Below, piece after piece: positions 42,692-53,247 of a stretch of 64,000 nt of DNA; the stretch's first letter is position 1, and every line of letters begins with the position of its first letter. The stretch comes from Willaertia magna. Lineage: Eukaryota; Heterolobosea; Eutetramitea; Acrasida; Naegleriidae. Made by a program: the position numbers and the translations under genes. The notes under the pieces are model-generated. The model saw nothing but the letters and a program-made list of their open reading frames with translations. It made no database searches and was not told the DNA's origin. The stretch lies in assembly GCA_902984215.1 (NCBI GenBank), contig CADWAF010004428.1, forward strand, positions 1 to 64,000. Direction: 5' to 3'.

Positions 42692-43722
42692 TTATTCTTC
42701 CTTATTAGTTGTTGAAGAATCTTGTAAGAAAATATCTTTCATTAAAATAGCTAATTCATTATTATTTACTTTAGTATAAGATTTTATAATTCTTTCTTGA
42801 GTTAAACTTGAAAGTTCCTTATTTAATTTATCATTGGTATTATTTGGTAAAGATTTACAAGTTAAATATAAACCAAAAAGTGCTCTATTATTATTTTCTG
42901 GTTTTAAATTAAGAGATTGTGAATAATATTTACGTGCAACTTTATAATCACCTAATGTATAATGAACCTAATCATTATTTAACAATTATAAAAAATTAAA
43001 ATATTTAAATTAAAAATAAATTAAAATTTTAAACTTACATCTGCACATTTCAAATGATAAATATAATTCTTTGGATTTTGTAAAATTAATTCTTCAATAC
43101 AAAATAAAGCACTTTTATATTCGGAAAGTATTAAATATAAATCAAATAATTCTTCATATGCATCGGAATCATTTTGATAAATTTGAAGATATTGATTTAA
43201 TGTTTGAATAGCTTTAATATTATCATTTAAAGCTTTATATATTGCTACTTTTCTTTTATATGAAATCTGGTCTGTAGGGTTTGATTCAATTATATCATCA
43301 TAAATAGATAAGGCTTCTTCATAGGCTTCAGTTCCTTCCATTACTAAGCCTTCTAATCTTTGTACTCGTAATCCAGAACCAAACTTGTCTTGTAAAATAA
43401 TTAAACATTGCTATTCATTAAAATTTAATGAAATTAGTAATTTATATTAATTACGTACCTGTGCTAAATCAATTTGATTTAAATCTAAAGCATTTCTTAA
43501 AAGATATTCATAAAAATTCCATACAGAATCTCCCAGTATTGATTTTGCTTCATATTTATAATGTGAATCAAATAATAATTTCTTTCCACATTTAACAACT
43601 AAATCAGGTCTTCTAACATTTGATTTTTCACAAATTTCTTTAATGATGTCAATGTATAAAGTAGTGGAAGGTTTTTTATTATCTTGTAACAAGTTTTCTA
43701 ATCTTTCTAGTTCCGAAGACAT
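42692..43722 (-). CDS. EMC2: ER membrane protein complex subunit 2 (TPR protein)
   Basis: Three exons: 43722-43459, 43410-43039 and 42967-42692, introns of 48 nt (GTACGT...AATAG) and 71 nt (GTAAGT...ATTAG), both phase 0; product 303 residues, the usual EMC2 length. Joining exons 1 and 2 restores the signature that runs through RVQRLEGLVMEGT into YDDIIESNPTDQISYKRK, and exon 3 supplies the last TPR (YTLGDYKVARKYYSQSLNLKPENNNRALFGLYL). EMC2 is a cytosolic scaffold of the EMC, which inserts tail-anchored and multi-pass proteins into the ER. That pathway is relevant to the tail-anchored LRR protein at 738. Confidence 0.92.
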
Positions 43723-43882
43723 TTTTTCTTTTTCAAAAAATTAGCAAGGCTTTGGGTTTTCGGTATCAAATTCATCATCTTGTTAAGCTTCAAGGAGGAT
43801 GAAAGAACTTATAAGAAGGTTTGTTAGACAAGAATGATTTAGATAAAGAAAAAAAAGTAGAGCCAATGAAACAAAAAATTAA

Positions 43883-44247
43883 ATGTATTCACGGTATGAT
43901 TATTTGAAGAATGAGGAAGAGCGAATGCTACTCATCAGGCATGTAAACAGAGGCCCTCTAACATCCAGCGATCTTCTTAACATACCATGAAAGTTCTTTT
44001 AACTGATTCTTCTTTCGAAGAGGAGCGTTTAATTACAATCATCGTCGAATTCTGTGGCCAAAGACCACCATCAACTATTGTTAAACGGGCAACCCCATTC
44101 AGTACAGTAATTGCAAAACGATGTTATGCAAAAGAATGTAAAAAAAATTACTCGTATCTTTCAAAATTATGGTTTGTTTTTTGTGAAATAAGTGTTTTTT
44201 ATTTTATTGAACCACTCTGTGCTTGTTGTAAAATAAAGAAATCTTAA
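43883..44247 (+). CDS. Two small overlapping frames, possibly one split gene
   Basis: A 35-codon frame from 43883 (MYSRYDYLKNEEERMLLIRH...) ends in a TGA that overlaps the ATG at 43987 as ATGA. The second frame of 86 codons contains a segment (LITIIVEFCGQRPPSTIVKRA...VIAKRCYAKE) with the rhythm of a SUMO/Rad60-like beta-grasp domain, though this is weak. Both texts are complex and protein-like. Either a one-base change split a single gene, or an unseen intron joins them, or the first frame is a uORF. The AMP-ligase gene starts 9 nt after the second stop. Confidence 0.4.
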
Positions 44248-44256
44248 AGAAAAAAA

Positions 44257-46320
44257 ATGATTAGAGATGAGGAAATGGAATATGATTTAATTAATAATTC
44301 AACAACAATTAATAGTCACCAACGCAAAGAAGAACAAGAAAATGTTGTTAAAATTTTATTTAAAGTACCTTCAAATAAAAATTCTAATTTAGCTTTAATT
44401 TATCCAAAATCAACATCATTTAGTAAATTATTATATATTATTATTGGAACAATATTATTTATTTACCTCTATTTAACAGTTCAAAACTATATGCTTTTAA
44501 TTTCACCAACTTTAATGTTTCTTTTAGGAATAAAACTATTTTATCCCAATAAATATACATATTCTTTAAAAAACGAAAATTTAAAACAAAATATGACATT
44601 TTACCAATTAAAAAAAAGTATTTTACAATATGAGACTGAACTTAAAACTAAATTTTTAAAAACAACCAATAAAAAGAATAGAATCTTATTATTAATAGAT
44701 CCAAATAATGTTCAACTCGTTCCACTCACATTTTCCCTCGTAAAAACGGGTCAAGAGCTTTTAGTTTTGAACCCTAACGAGTTTGGTTTTGATATCTTTT
44801 TTAATTATTTAAAAATATTGGAGGTTGATGCTATTGTAGTTTCTCCTTTACTTTATGTTGCGATTCAATTGGTTCATTATTATAAGAAGAGGGAATGGAT
44901 AGATTTAGGGAAGAAGAAGGTTTTGTTTTTTACTTCTAATGAAGGCTTGTTTAGATTATTTAGACAAGATCATAAGGCTTGGTTTAGAATTAATGTTGTT
45001 GAAGAAGTATTTCCTATACTTGAAAATAGTAGTGAATTTAAGGAAGATGAGATTGGAGAGTTTTATTCTTATGGAGAGGATGAAACAGTTGCTATTGTTA
45101 ATACTACTGGAACAACTAATTCTACAGGAACACCTAAACTTGTACATATTACTTATTCAATGTTGAAGAATCAAATAGATAGCTTTTCTGAAATGATGGC
45201 ACCTTATTTACTTAAAGGAAGACAAGATAAGATTATTAATCATAATATAGTTATGACTTTATGTGTTAATTGTATGGGGATTACATCTATTGTACCTCCT
45301 TTTGATTTAAAGAAGCCTTCAAGTGTTGTACCTACTGAATATTTAGAAGCAATTAATACTTTCTATCCAAGATTTGGTTTTTGTTCTCCTATAGTATGGA
45401 TTGAACTTATTGAACATTGTTATAGAAAGAACAAATCATTAGAAAAGAAATCAGATCATGTATTAGAACCACCTTTGGAAGTATTACTTTGCGGAGGATC
45501 TATTGCACCTTTTTCATTACATAGAAAGTTAAAGAAATGGGCATGTAAGGATGAAGATAATATTGCTTTATTCCCAACTTATGGTGCAACTGAATGTTTA
45601 CCTATTTGCTTGACAAACTCTTTTGAAATTAGTCAATTGTACCAAACAGAAGAAGATTTCTATAATGTAAAGAGAGGGGTTTGTGTTGGTAAGGAATGTC
45701 CTAATGTAAAGGTAATTATTAGAAATTCAGAGAAAGTTTCTGGTAATTGTGGATTTGGTGAAATTTGGATTGGAGGTAAAGCTGTTTCTCCAAGATATGA
45801 GCTTAATGAAGAGGCAATGAAGGAAACAAAAGAGACAATTAATAATGTTTTATATCATAAAACTGGTGACATTGGTTACAAAGATGATGAGCAAAGAGTT
45901 TGGTATTGTGGTAGATTAGGACACTTATTCCATCTTAAAACAGAAAAGGAAACAATTGTTGTACCGCCTGTTGGCATTGAACACGTATTTTACACTGAAT
46001 TTGAGTTGATTAAGCGATGTGCTTGTGTTGGGTATAGACCAATAACAAGCAATAAGTTAAATGAAACACAATTCAAACAACAATATACAGAACTAGAATT
46101 CTCAGGTATTGCCATAGTATTTGAAACATTTGGTAAAGAAAAGATATCGGATCAAGAATTACAAAGCTTTTGGAGAGAAAAGGTATTACCAAACAATCCA
46201 GAATACACAAACGTCCCAATCAAATTTATTCAAAAAGATGAATTGCCCACAGATAGACGTCATAATTCAAAGATCGAAATGATTCAAATTGCTTTAATGA
46301 TAAATAAAGAATTATTATAA
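44257..46320 (+). CDS. Membrane-bound AMP-dependent ligase (OleC-like ANL family)
   Basis: 687 residues. Two hydrophobic helices at ~70-110 anchor it. The adenylate-forming core follows: phosphate-loop text NTTGTTNSTGTPK (~285-297), LLCGGSIAPF, the A5 motif PTYGATECLP, the A7 motif HKTGDIGYKDD and the hinge VWYCGRLGHL. Near the C-terminus LPTDRRHNSKIE resembles the VDxRHNAKI block of OleC-type and related fatty-acyl ligases. It should activate a carboxylic acid, probably a long-chain 3-hydroxy or fatty acid, with ATP. Start ATG follows an A-tract. No intron. Confidence 0.85.
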   Translation: MIRDEEMEYDLINNSTTINSHQRKEEQENVVKILFKVPSNKNSNLALIYPKSTSFSKLLYIIIGTILFIYLYLTVQNYMLLISPTLMFLLGIKLFYPNKYTYSLKNENLKQNMTFYQLKKSILQYETELKTKFLKTTNKKNRILLLIDPNNVQLVPLTFSLVKTGQELLVLNPNEFGFDIFFNYLKILEVDAIVVSPLLYVAIQLVHYYKKREWIDLGKKKVLFFTSNEGLFRLFRQDHKAWFRINVVEEVFPILENSSEFKEDEIGEFYSYGEDETVAIVNTTGTTNSTGTPKLVHITYSMLKNQIDSFSEMMAPYLLKGRQDKIINHNIVMTLCVNCMGITSIVPPFDLKKPSSVVPTEYLEAINTFYPRFGFCSPIVWIELIEHCYRKNKSLEKKSDHVLEPPLEVLLCGGSIAPFSLHRKLKKWACKDEDNIALFPTYGATECLPICLTNSFEISQLYQTEEDFYNVKRGVCVGKECPNVKVIIRNSEKVSGNCGFGEIWIGGKAVSPRYELNEEAMKETKETINNVLYHKTGDIGYKDDEQRVWYCGRLGHLFHLKTEKETIVVPPVGIEHVFYTEFELIKRCACVGYRPITSNKLNETQFKQQYTELEFSGIAIVFETFGKEKISDQELQSFWREKVLPNNPEYTNVPIKFIQKDELPTDRRHNSKIEMIQIALMINKELL

Positions 46321-46400
46321 TATTTGAAGTAAGAAATTAAATTTACAAATTATCTTTTAATACAAAAAAGTTCCCAAAATTTTTGGCCATGATTAAAAAT

Positions 46401-46841
46401 TTAAAACTTTGGTGGTTCCTCAACTTCATGAACAAGATGTCCGTAGTGATCATTTAATTTAGAACCATTTGGATAACCATGAGGATGGAAGTTTGGTGAG
46501 TTTTGCTTATCTTCTTTAGATGGTCTTGGTAATAGATTGATAAATGCGAACCAAGAGAAACCTGCAACTAACCATGGGAAGGTTCTTGCACGAGTTAACT
46601 CTTTTACAGACCATTTGAAGAAATTATCATCTTTCCAAGATGCAGCTACACCAGTACCTCTATGAATTTTCTTCCATACGTAGAAATTTGATGGTTTTTC
46701 AGTTGAACGATATTCTCTTACTTCCTTTGCTAAATCTTCTCCAGTATATTGACCATTATGAATTTTTTCACAACTTTCAGTCATATACTTCTTGATATTT
46801 TGTCTGACGATTCTCTTTTGTTCTCTGATATATGAAGACAT
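46401..46841 (-). CDS. Small single-pass membrane protein, probably mitochondrial
   Basis: 146 residues with a basic helical N-terminus (YIREQKRIVRQNIKKY), one hydrophobic helix (~99-117, WLVAGFSWFAFINLLP) and a His/Pro/Asn-rich tail. This size and layout are typical of accessory subunits of respiratory complexes, but I cannot match a named subunit. A reverse-complement TTGTAAAC (46864-46871) lies 23 nt before the ATG. Confidence 0.6.
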   Translation of the reverse strand: MSSYIREQKRIVRQNIKKYMTESCEKIHNGQYTGEDLAKEVREYRSTEKPSNFYVWKKIHRGTGVAASWKDDNFFKWSVKELTRARTFPWLVAGFSWFAFINLLPRPSKEDKQNSPNFHPHGYPNGSKLNDHYGHLVHEVEEPPKF

Positions 46842-46863
46842 TTTTTTTTAACCAACCTAAGAA

Positions 46864-46871
46864 GTTTACAA
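46864..46871 (-). promoter_or_regulatory. TTGTAAAC upstream element, minus strand
   Basis: GTTTACAA on the plus strand, which reads TTGTAAAC towards the gene at 46841. It is closer to the ATG (23 nt) than the copies in the 0-5 kb cluster. Confidence 0.35.
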
Positions 46872-47012
46872 TAGAGAATTTATGCACTGACGGTACAAAA
46901 ATGAATATGGCGCCAAAATCTGGATACCAAAGGCTTTCTTTTCCTTAAACATCATCACCATAAGAAAAAGAATAAATTACATGAGGAAATAGAGAGCAAA
47001 GACTAGGCTTAT

Positions 47013-47452
47013 TTAACATTGTAAATTATATGCAGCTACCATTAAGTTTAATGCTGAACTTAAATCTATTCCAAATTCTGGTCTTACCTCAGGTTCAGGG
47101 TCATACCTTTGTTTATAATATAAATATTGAATTACTTGTTCAATTACTTGACTATCATACTCCACGTGAATTTCTGTTCTACCTTGTTCTTCAATTTCTT
47201 TACATTCCCGATTATTAATTTTCATTCAGTCTTTTCTATTTATTATTGAAATTTCAAACACTTACCACTCTTCCACTTTTTAGCGTAAACGGCACATCTT
47301 TTATCTATTTGATAAGAAAATCCATCACTTGTAATAATGGTTATCATTTGATCGGAATCGAAATTTAAACAATGACTTGGTTTTTGAAATTGTTTTGCAG
47401 TACTCTTCCCTGATGATGTTGTTTTTGCACTTCCTTTTCTAGATGAAGACAT
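47013..47452 (-). CDS. ELOC: Elongin C
   Basis: Join 47452-47266 and 47197-47013 with a 68-nt intron 47198-47265 (GTAAGT...TAAAG, phase 1); product 123 residues. The frame upstream of ATG 47452 reaches a TTG only. A Ser/Lys-rich leader (~25 residues) precedes the BTB-like fold: MITIITSDGFSYQIDKRCAV, the helix after the splice, YDSQVIEQVIQYLYYKQRY, and the Elongin C ending RPEFGIDLSSALNLMVAAYNLQC. Elongin C links BC-box substrate receptors to Cullin-2/5 ligases and takes part in the Elongin transcription factor. The loop after KKWKS is shorter than in animals, which leaves some doubt about the acceptor site. Confidence 0.85.
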
Positions 47453-47485
47453 TTTTTTTATTGAAAGACTCGTTTTGTAACGCAA

Positions 47486-48128
47486 TTATGAATTTATAGT
47501 CAGTATTGTAATTTGTTATTAATTTACTAGAATGATTTAAAGTGTTGTCTGATTTATTCGTTCTCTTTTTTCGTTATAAACAATTATTTCAATCTGAAGA
47601 TAAAAGAAGATTGTCAAACTGAAAAGTTTGTTTATTTATATGCAAAAAGTTTATTTTAGTCTAAATCAAATTCAAGGCGCTTTTAAATTTTAGGAAGTCA
47701 ATAATGTTTAAACTAAAGGTCTACCATTTGTAATTAATTAATTGTAAAAAGTACAAATAAAATTTCTAACGCATTATGAATAAAATATTTTGATTAAATC
47801 GTTCGGAAAAACGGTTTTAAAAAGAATAATGAGCCTGGTCCTTAAACGTTGTTTTGCACGCTTTTACAATGCTTTTGTTGTTTGTTTTGGTCAACTTGAA
47901 AGCATTGTAAAGAACGAAAAAAATTAATTTTCTTTGAAAAGAAAAAATGTCATCAAGCTAGATCATCCTATCATTTTGTTGATTGAATTAATTGATCAAA
48001 AAGTTGATACTCCCAACTCTAAATATTTTATCAAAACTAATAACATGTTACCACCCAATTTAAAACACATCAAATTTTGTTCTCTGGACACCTACTGTGC
48101 AACAAGTTATACATTTCATAAAGCACAA
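47486..48128. other. Intergenic 643 bases before the tRNA genes
   Basis: Contains the 12-bp hairpin listed at 47864 and, from about 47934, an open frame of 74 codons without a proper ATG at its head that runs into the tRNA-Val gene. Its middle (KYFIKTNNMLPPNLKHIKFC) is protein-like. It may be an exon or relic, and its tail is the tRNA itself. Confidence 0.4.
47864..47910. repeat. Perfect 12-bp inverted repeat, 23-nt loop
   Basis: TTACAATGCTTT at 47864-47875 and its exact complement AAAGCATTGTAA at 47899-47910. Both arms carry a TTGTAA core, so it may be a paired factor site rather than an RNA hairpin. Confidence 0.6.
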
Positions 48129-48202
48129 GCAGCGGTAGATCAGTTGGTTAGATCGTAAGCCTAACGCGCTTAAGGTCACGAGTTCAAGCCTCGTTCACTG
48201 TA
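48129..48202 (+). tRNA. tRNA-Val (AAC)
   Basis: 74 nt with D arm GATC/GATC, anticodon arm TAAGC-CTAACGC-GCTTA (anticodon AAC), variable AGGTC and T arm ACGAG-TTCAAGC-CTCGT. The acceptor (GCAGCGG against TCACTGT) has G-T pairs at both ends and one C-A mismatch, so this copy may be damaged. A TTTT stretch inside the following palindrome (48203-48220) can end Pol III transcription. Confidence 0.8.
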
Positions 48203-48220
48203 GCTAATTTTAAAATTAGC
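48203..48220. terminator. 18-nt palindrome with Pol III T-run
   Basis: GCTAATTTTAAAATTAGC is a perfect palindrome that starts at the last base pair of the tRNA-Val gene region and supplies a TTTT on both strands. Confidence 0.5.
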
Positions 48221-48473
48221 AAGATCTTGGAGGAGAAGGTACTTTCTCAGATAGATATCTCTTCGTTAAATCTTGTAGAAACAACAGGTGCTTTAGCTCA
48301 GTCGGTAGAGCGTTGGTCTAATAAGCCATTGGTCACAGGTATATTTTATAGAGTCATCTATATTTCTAAATAAGGATAAACTATCTATCGAATGTAAAAG
48401 AATTATTTATTTTTTTGTTTTTTAAATTTTTATAAATATTGTCAGTATTTTTTTTGTCAATGTGTGATAATAT

Positions 48474-48790
48474 TATGTTATCTATTATTATTAAAAAGGA
48501 AATAAAACTCTACGAATGTAATAAAATTAATTAATATTTTTTTTGTTTTTATTTATAATATTGTCGTTACAATTATTAATAAAAAAATATTTGTTTATGA
48601 TAATTTTTATTATAAAAAATGATTTTGTTATCTATTATTATAAAAAAGGAAAAAAAACATTACGAATGTAACAAAATTAATTAATATTTTATTTTACAAC
48701 AAAAAGCGACAACATCTAATAATATTGTCATCATCATTATGTTATCTATTGCAATAAAAAAGGAAAAAAAACATTACGATTGTTAATAAA
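48474..48790. repeat. Three imperfect tandem units of about 100-160 bases
   Basis: Units start at about 48474, 48632 and 48738. Each begins ATGTTATCTATT or TTGTTATCTATT and continues with an AAAAAGGAAA block and TACGAATGTAA or ACGATTGTTAA. Each opens a short frame reading L-S-I-I-I-K-K-E-x-K-x-Y-E-C or a variant. A shorter trace of the unit (CTATCTATCGAATGTAA) lies near 48380. Confidence 0.6.
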
Positions 48791-48984
48791 AAAGAATTTG
48801 AACAATTATTTTTAAAAGATTTGTTGTTTGTTTATTAAAATAATTAAAAATACAATTATTTTAAATGGTAACTAACCACTATACATATATTACAAATAAA
48901 TAATTACTAATTAATTATTCTTTCTTTTGAAATTGTGGAGGGACATATTGTGTATAATTCGTAGACTTTTATTTCCTTTTTTAG

Positions 48985-49469
48985 AACCTCAATCAGTTTT
49001 ATTTAATTTTATTTGTCTTCACCATCCTATTTGTCAATATTCAGCAATTAATGAATATGATATTGTAACTGATGATCAATCAGATACTGTAAATATTCCA
49101 GATATTTTACAACATAGAAATTTTATTTTAATGCAACAAACCAAGGATGAAACTTATGTAAACAAATTGATTAATAATTACTATGGTGATTGTTATGAAC
49201 ATCCTAATTTAAGAATGTTAGTTTTAAATGACTTTGGTGACTTTTTAATTATTTTAGGTACTGAACAAGCATTAGTTATTTTAAGAGAATTACAAGGTTT
49301 ATTTAATTATCCTTGGTATGGTGAAACTAAAGAATTCGGTTGGAAGCAAAAGAAGTTTAAGGTTGAAACTGTTAAGGATATTGATTGTAATGTAAAATAT
49401 CCTTATCCAGTTAATTATTTAACTGTATTAGATAAGGTTTATATTACCGGAACTCGTAATTTGAATTAA
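48985..49469 (+). CDS. Orphan exon-like frame inside the tRNA insertion
   Basis: About 160 codons ending in TAA four bases before the tRNA 3' half. The frame opens upstream to 48927 but no ATG stands at its head. A strong acceptor-like TTTATTTCCTTTTTTAG ends at 48984, so this looks like a 3' exon: (E)PQSVLFNFICLHHPICQY...LRMLVLNDFGDFLIILG...YITGTRNLN. It is dense, complex and Trp/Tyr/Cys-containing, so it is probably true coding sequence. No family recognised. The matching upstream exon was not found; the open frame near 47934 is one candidate, but tRNA-Val lies between. Confidence 0.5.
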
Positions 49470-49493
49470 AGGGTTCGATCCCTGTAAGCACCA

Positions 49494-52400
49494 TAAAATT
49501 TTGCGCATACTGAAGCACCTAACAAAGTTTATAAATCAACCCTGTTTATTAAAAAATTAGATATAATGTATCTTCTGCATAATCTAATTTAGATACCTAG
49601 CTTTTACAAATTATAAAAACTCCCAAAAGGCTTAAGTTCGATTATAATAGTTATCTATTTAATTAATAATCACCTACATACTACAGAATCACCAAGAATC
49701 CATAAAAAGAAATTCAATCATCAAATATTAATTGTAAACTATTAAATATTGTAAAAAATAAAGCATTATTCTAAATTTTCTTTCTGTTCAACTTTTTTTA
49801 AAGTTTATTTTTACGTTTTTATGGGAAGAAATTTTTTGAAATTTTGAGTTAAGAGTTAGTATGAGATTTATAAGTAATTAAGTAGACTACTACTTTTCAC
49901 TTTTACTACAATTAACCACACCACAGTTGAACTATAATTTCTTCATTTATATTCGTGTTATAATGTAATATAATATTTGATTTATCTTTGAAATATAAAT
50001 TATAAAATTTAATTATTATTTTAACAAAATTTCAATATAAATCTTTTATAAATTTATTATTATTCTAGCTATTTTTTTAGTTATTATAAAAATATTATTA
50101 AAAAAACAAATTATTACTATTATTAATTTTATTTTTTTTAAATTTAAACAAACTATAATATTTAATCAATTTTTTTAAAATTATTAAAAATAACAATAAA
50201 TAATTTATAATAAAATCTAATTCTCATTCTAATCTATATTATCTTTTTTTTATCCATTTCCTTTATGTTTTAATATTTTTTTTTATTAATTACATTTACA
50301 TATTTTGAAAAAAATATTATTTTTAATATAATAACAACTGTAAATCAGTATAAATAAATAAATTTAACATTTGTTAAAATTAGTATCTTGTTAAATTTAT
50401 TTAATATTTTTTATTACTATTAAATTATCCCTTTATTTTTATTTATTTTGCTTTAAATAATTAAGATTTTTACTATTCTTTAAATGTTAATAATTTATAT
50501 AAATTTTAACAATAAATTTATTATTCAATATTATTCTATTTTATGCTATATATTTTGTAAATATAAAATATATTTTAATTTAGAAAGTAAATATAAATAA
50601 ATAATTTAATACTTTGTTTATATTTTAGTAGGTTTTATTTATTATAACTATATTATCAACATATTTTAAAAAAATCACTTTAATACTATAAACTGAGATA
50701 TCTTTAAATTTATTTATATTGTTTGTTAGTATATTAAAATAAATATTAAATATGATTAAATTAAAAAGATTTTTTTGTAAAACTTTTAAGTCGGTTTTAA
50801 AATTGTAAAAAAATTTATCATTATTAAGAACTTTTATATTTTAATTTTTTAATAAATTAACTAATATCTTACAAAAATTATTTATAATATTAAAATTAAC
50901 AAGAATTTTTAAATTTATTAAAAAATTAACTTATATTCAATGTAGTTATAAATATTGGTTTATTATTATTAAATTGATTTTTTACTATTGTTTTGATTAT
51001 TATTAAATAGTTTAAAGTAATTTTTTTTAAAATTTATATTGACAATTATAAATTATATTAAAATGTTAATTGTATTGATTAATTGATTATTAATAATAGA
51101 TGAATAAAGTTTATAAATAGTTGATAATATTATAATTAGTTTAAAATTTTTTAATTTTTTAAGGTGATTGAATTTTTTTAAAATTTTTTATTTATATTTT
51201 TTTAGAAATAATATTATTTTTAATTCAATAATTAAAATAATCTACTAATAAATTATATTTTTTCATTATTTAATGATTTTAACAATACAATAAGAATATT
51301 ATCTTATTTTTATATTAAATTTTTCATTTTCTTAACAACTTTTTTAATAATTAAACTTATTATATTTTTTAACTTCTAGTTAGGAGATAATTTTTTATTA
51401 ATTAAAAAAATATTTAAATAAGTATTATCTAATTTTATGTTAAACATTGATTAAAAATATTTTATAATTGTTTTTTATCTAAATTATTGTTATACATATA
51501 TTTTGTTTGATTTATATTTAATTTTTGGAATATAAATAAATATAAAGTTTTAATCTGTAAATCATTAATTTTTTAATAAAAACCTATTTATGTTCATATA
51601 ATAGTATTATTTTACTATAAAAAAATAAAAAGTTATTTAGATTACTTTTAGTTAAAATATTTTTAATATTGTAGTCATATTTTATAATATATTTAATATT
51701 TATAACTCTTAATAAATTTATTAAACCATTGACTTTTGTTTAGTAATTGTAATAGAAATTAAATATTAATACTTTTATATTAGTATAAAAATATAAAATT
51801 TCAATAAAAAAATTTATTAAACTAATTACTAATAATATAATTTAATCAAAAGTTAATTTAAATATAATATTTATTTTTTGTTTTTAAATGTTAATTTAAA
51901 AAAAGTAAAATAAAAAATTATAACTATTGTAATTTATTAATTAATTTTAAAGAGTTTTATTTTAAGTATTAAGATTAATCTTAATATTATTAACACTTAT
52001 TATATTTAAATTCTTTAATATAATCACTCTTTCTTTATATAATAATATTTAAAGTAATCTATTTTCTATTATTTTAAAAAAGTTTATAAAATTAGTATTA
52101 TTTATATTAAAAGAATTATATTAATTAATTATATAAATAATTCTCATAATCAAGTGACTATAAATTAAATTAGTAAGTCCATTTTTAATTAATTTTTAAT
52201 ATTGAATTATTGTTTATTATTTATTTAATTTTAAAATTGTTAGTATTCTATTAAATGTATTTTTTTTATTTTTAAAGTTATTAAATATATTATATTGATT
52301 TATAAATTTTTATAAATGTTTTACTTTATAAAAATTATTATTTTCATTTTAATATATTTTTTGAACATTTATAATTTTTAAATTGTATTTAAATATATTA

Positions 52401-53247
52401 TTTAAAATAATACATTTTTTAATAAAAAATAAATCAAATAAATTCATATTGACCATCCTTATTTTAATTATTATTAATTATAACAAAAAACATAAATTTT
52501 AAATAATTTTTTAAAAATTTTTCTTTTTGTTTCTTCTTTAAGGTATTTATTAAATTTAAATGAAAAGTAAAAATTAAACTGTTTTTAAAGTTTTAATAAT
52601 AAAATTTATTTTATTTATAACATATTTGACATTATTTAAGGTTTTTTATTTATTTTTTTTAAGTATTTTTGTTTTATATATTAAGAGTAATTAATAATTT
52701 AAGTTTAATTAATATAAAAATTTTTAAAAATTTTATTTTAAAAAATATCAACTATTAAAAATACTATAATATTTAATATTTTATTAATAACTTTATTATT
52801 TAAAACTAAATTCATTTTATATTTCATATCGATAATCTTAAATTAAAATAAAACAAAAAATTCATTTTTTAAATATTTTAATACTATTTCAATATAGTGT
52901 GTCTATATTTTAAAAAAATAATTGCATTACCAATATTTTTATGTAAATATACAATAAGACTAATTCTTATAGAGTTAATTTTTAAAACTTTTAATAATTC
53001 TTCATTATTAAAATCTTTATTGTTTTTATAAATTATTATAACTCTAAATATTCTGTTTATATTTTTAAACTTAAATTGCTTTTTATTATCTATATTGTTA
53101 TTATTATTAATTATATTTTGTGTGATTTGTGGTGTATTATTAGGCTAGTTTTTATTGAGTTTAGAATTAGACTTTTTTTTAGTTTTAGAATCTTTATTTC
53201 CATCTTTGTTATTTGGCATTTTTTTGCGATTCGAATTTTAAAAAAAA
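49494..53247. other. Second very AT-rich desert
   Basis: About 3.7 kb with no supported gene. G+C is extremely low (for example only 4 of 60 bases in 51841-51900). On the minus strand some patches read like eroded protein (for example K-D-G-Q-Y-E-F near 52450) broken by TAA/TAG codons. No tRNA, hairpin array or terminal repeats seen. The first bases after the tRNA supply an ATAAAATTTT Pol III stop. Confidence 0.5.

Larger units (their letters stand above)
48340..49473. mobile_element. Inserted element in the tRNA-Ile T loop
   Basis: The first ~500 bases are AT-rich with three imperfect tandem units, and the last ~490 bases are an open frame that stops four bases before the tRNA resumes. No long terminal repeats, TIRs or integrase/reverse transcriptase text are seen. 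GGT occurs at both junctions. What kind of element this is remains unknown. Confidence 0.55.
48287..49493 (+). tRNA. tRNA-Ile (AAT) split by a 1.13 kb insertion
   Basis: 5' part 48287-48339: acceptor GGTGCTT, D arm GCTC/GAGC, anticodon loop CTAATAA (AAT, Ile), variable region, T-stem ACAGG. 3' part 49474-49493: TTCGATC-CCTGT-AAGCACC-A. Together they make a standard 73-nt tRNA with a perfect acceptor and T stem; the anticodon stem has one T-T mismatch at its end. Between them lie 1,134 bases. The trinucleotide GGT is present at both edges, like a short target duplication. The insertion splits the B box from the A box and has long T-runs that would stop Pol III, so the gene should be dead. A standard tRNA intron would sit next to the anticodon, not here. 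Confidence 0.85.

Noticed and set aside
48129..48202. C-terminal end of an open frame from 47934
   Set aside because: The last ~10 codons of that frame are the tRNA-Val gene itself, so the frame end is accidental.
48339..49471. A GT-AG spliceosomal intron in the tRNA-Ile gene
   Set aside because: A GT donor exists at 48339, but using the nearest AG would leave one extra G in the T arm, and Pol III transcripts are not spliced this way. Insertion with GGT at both edges fits better.
49494..53247. Centromere, origin or organelle insert
   Set aside because: Low G+C alone is not evidence. No organelle genes, tandem satellite or conserved motif could be read.
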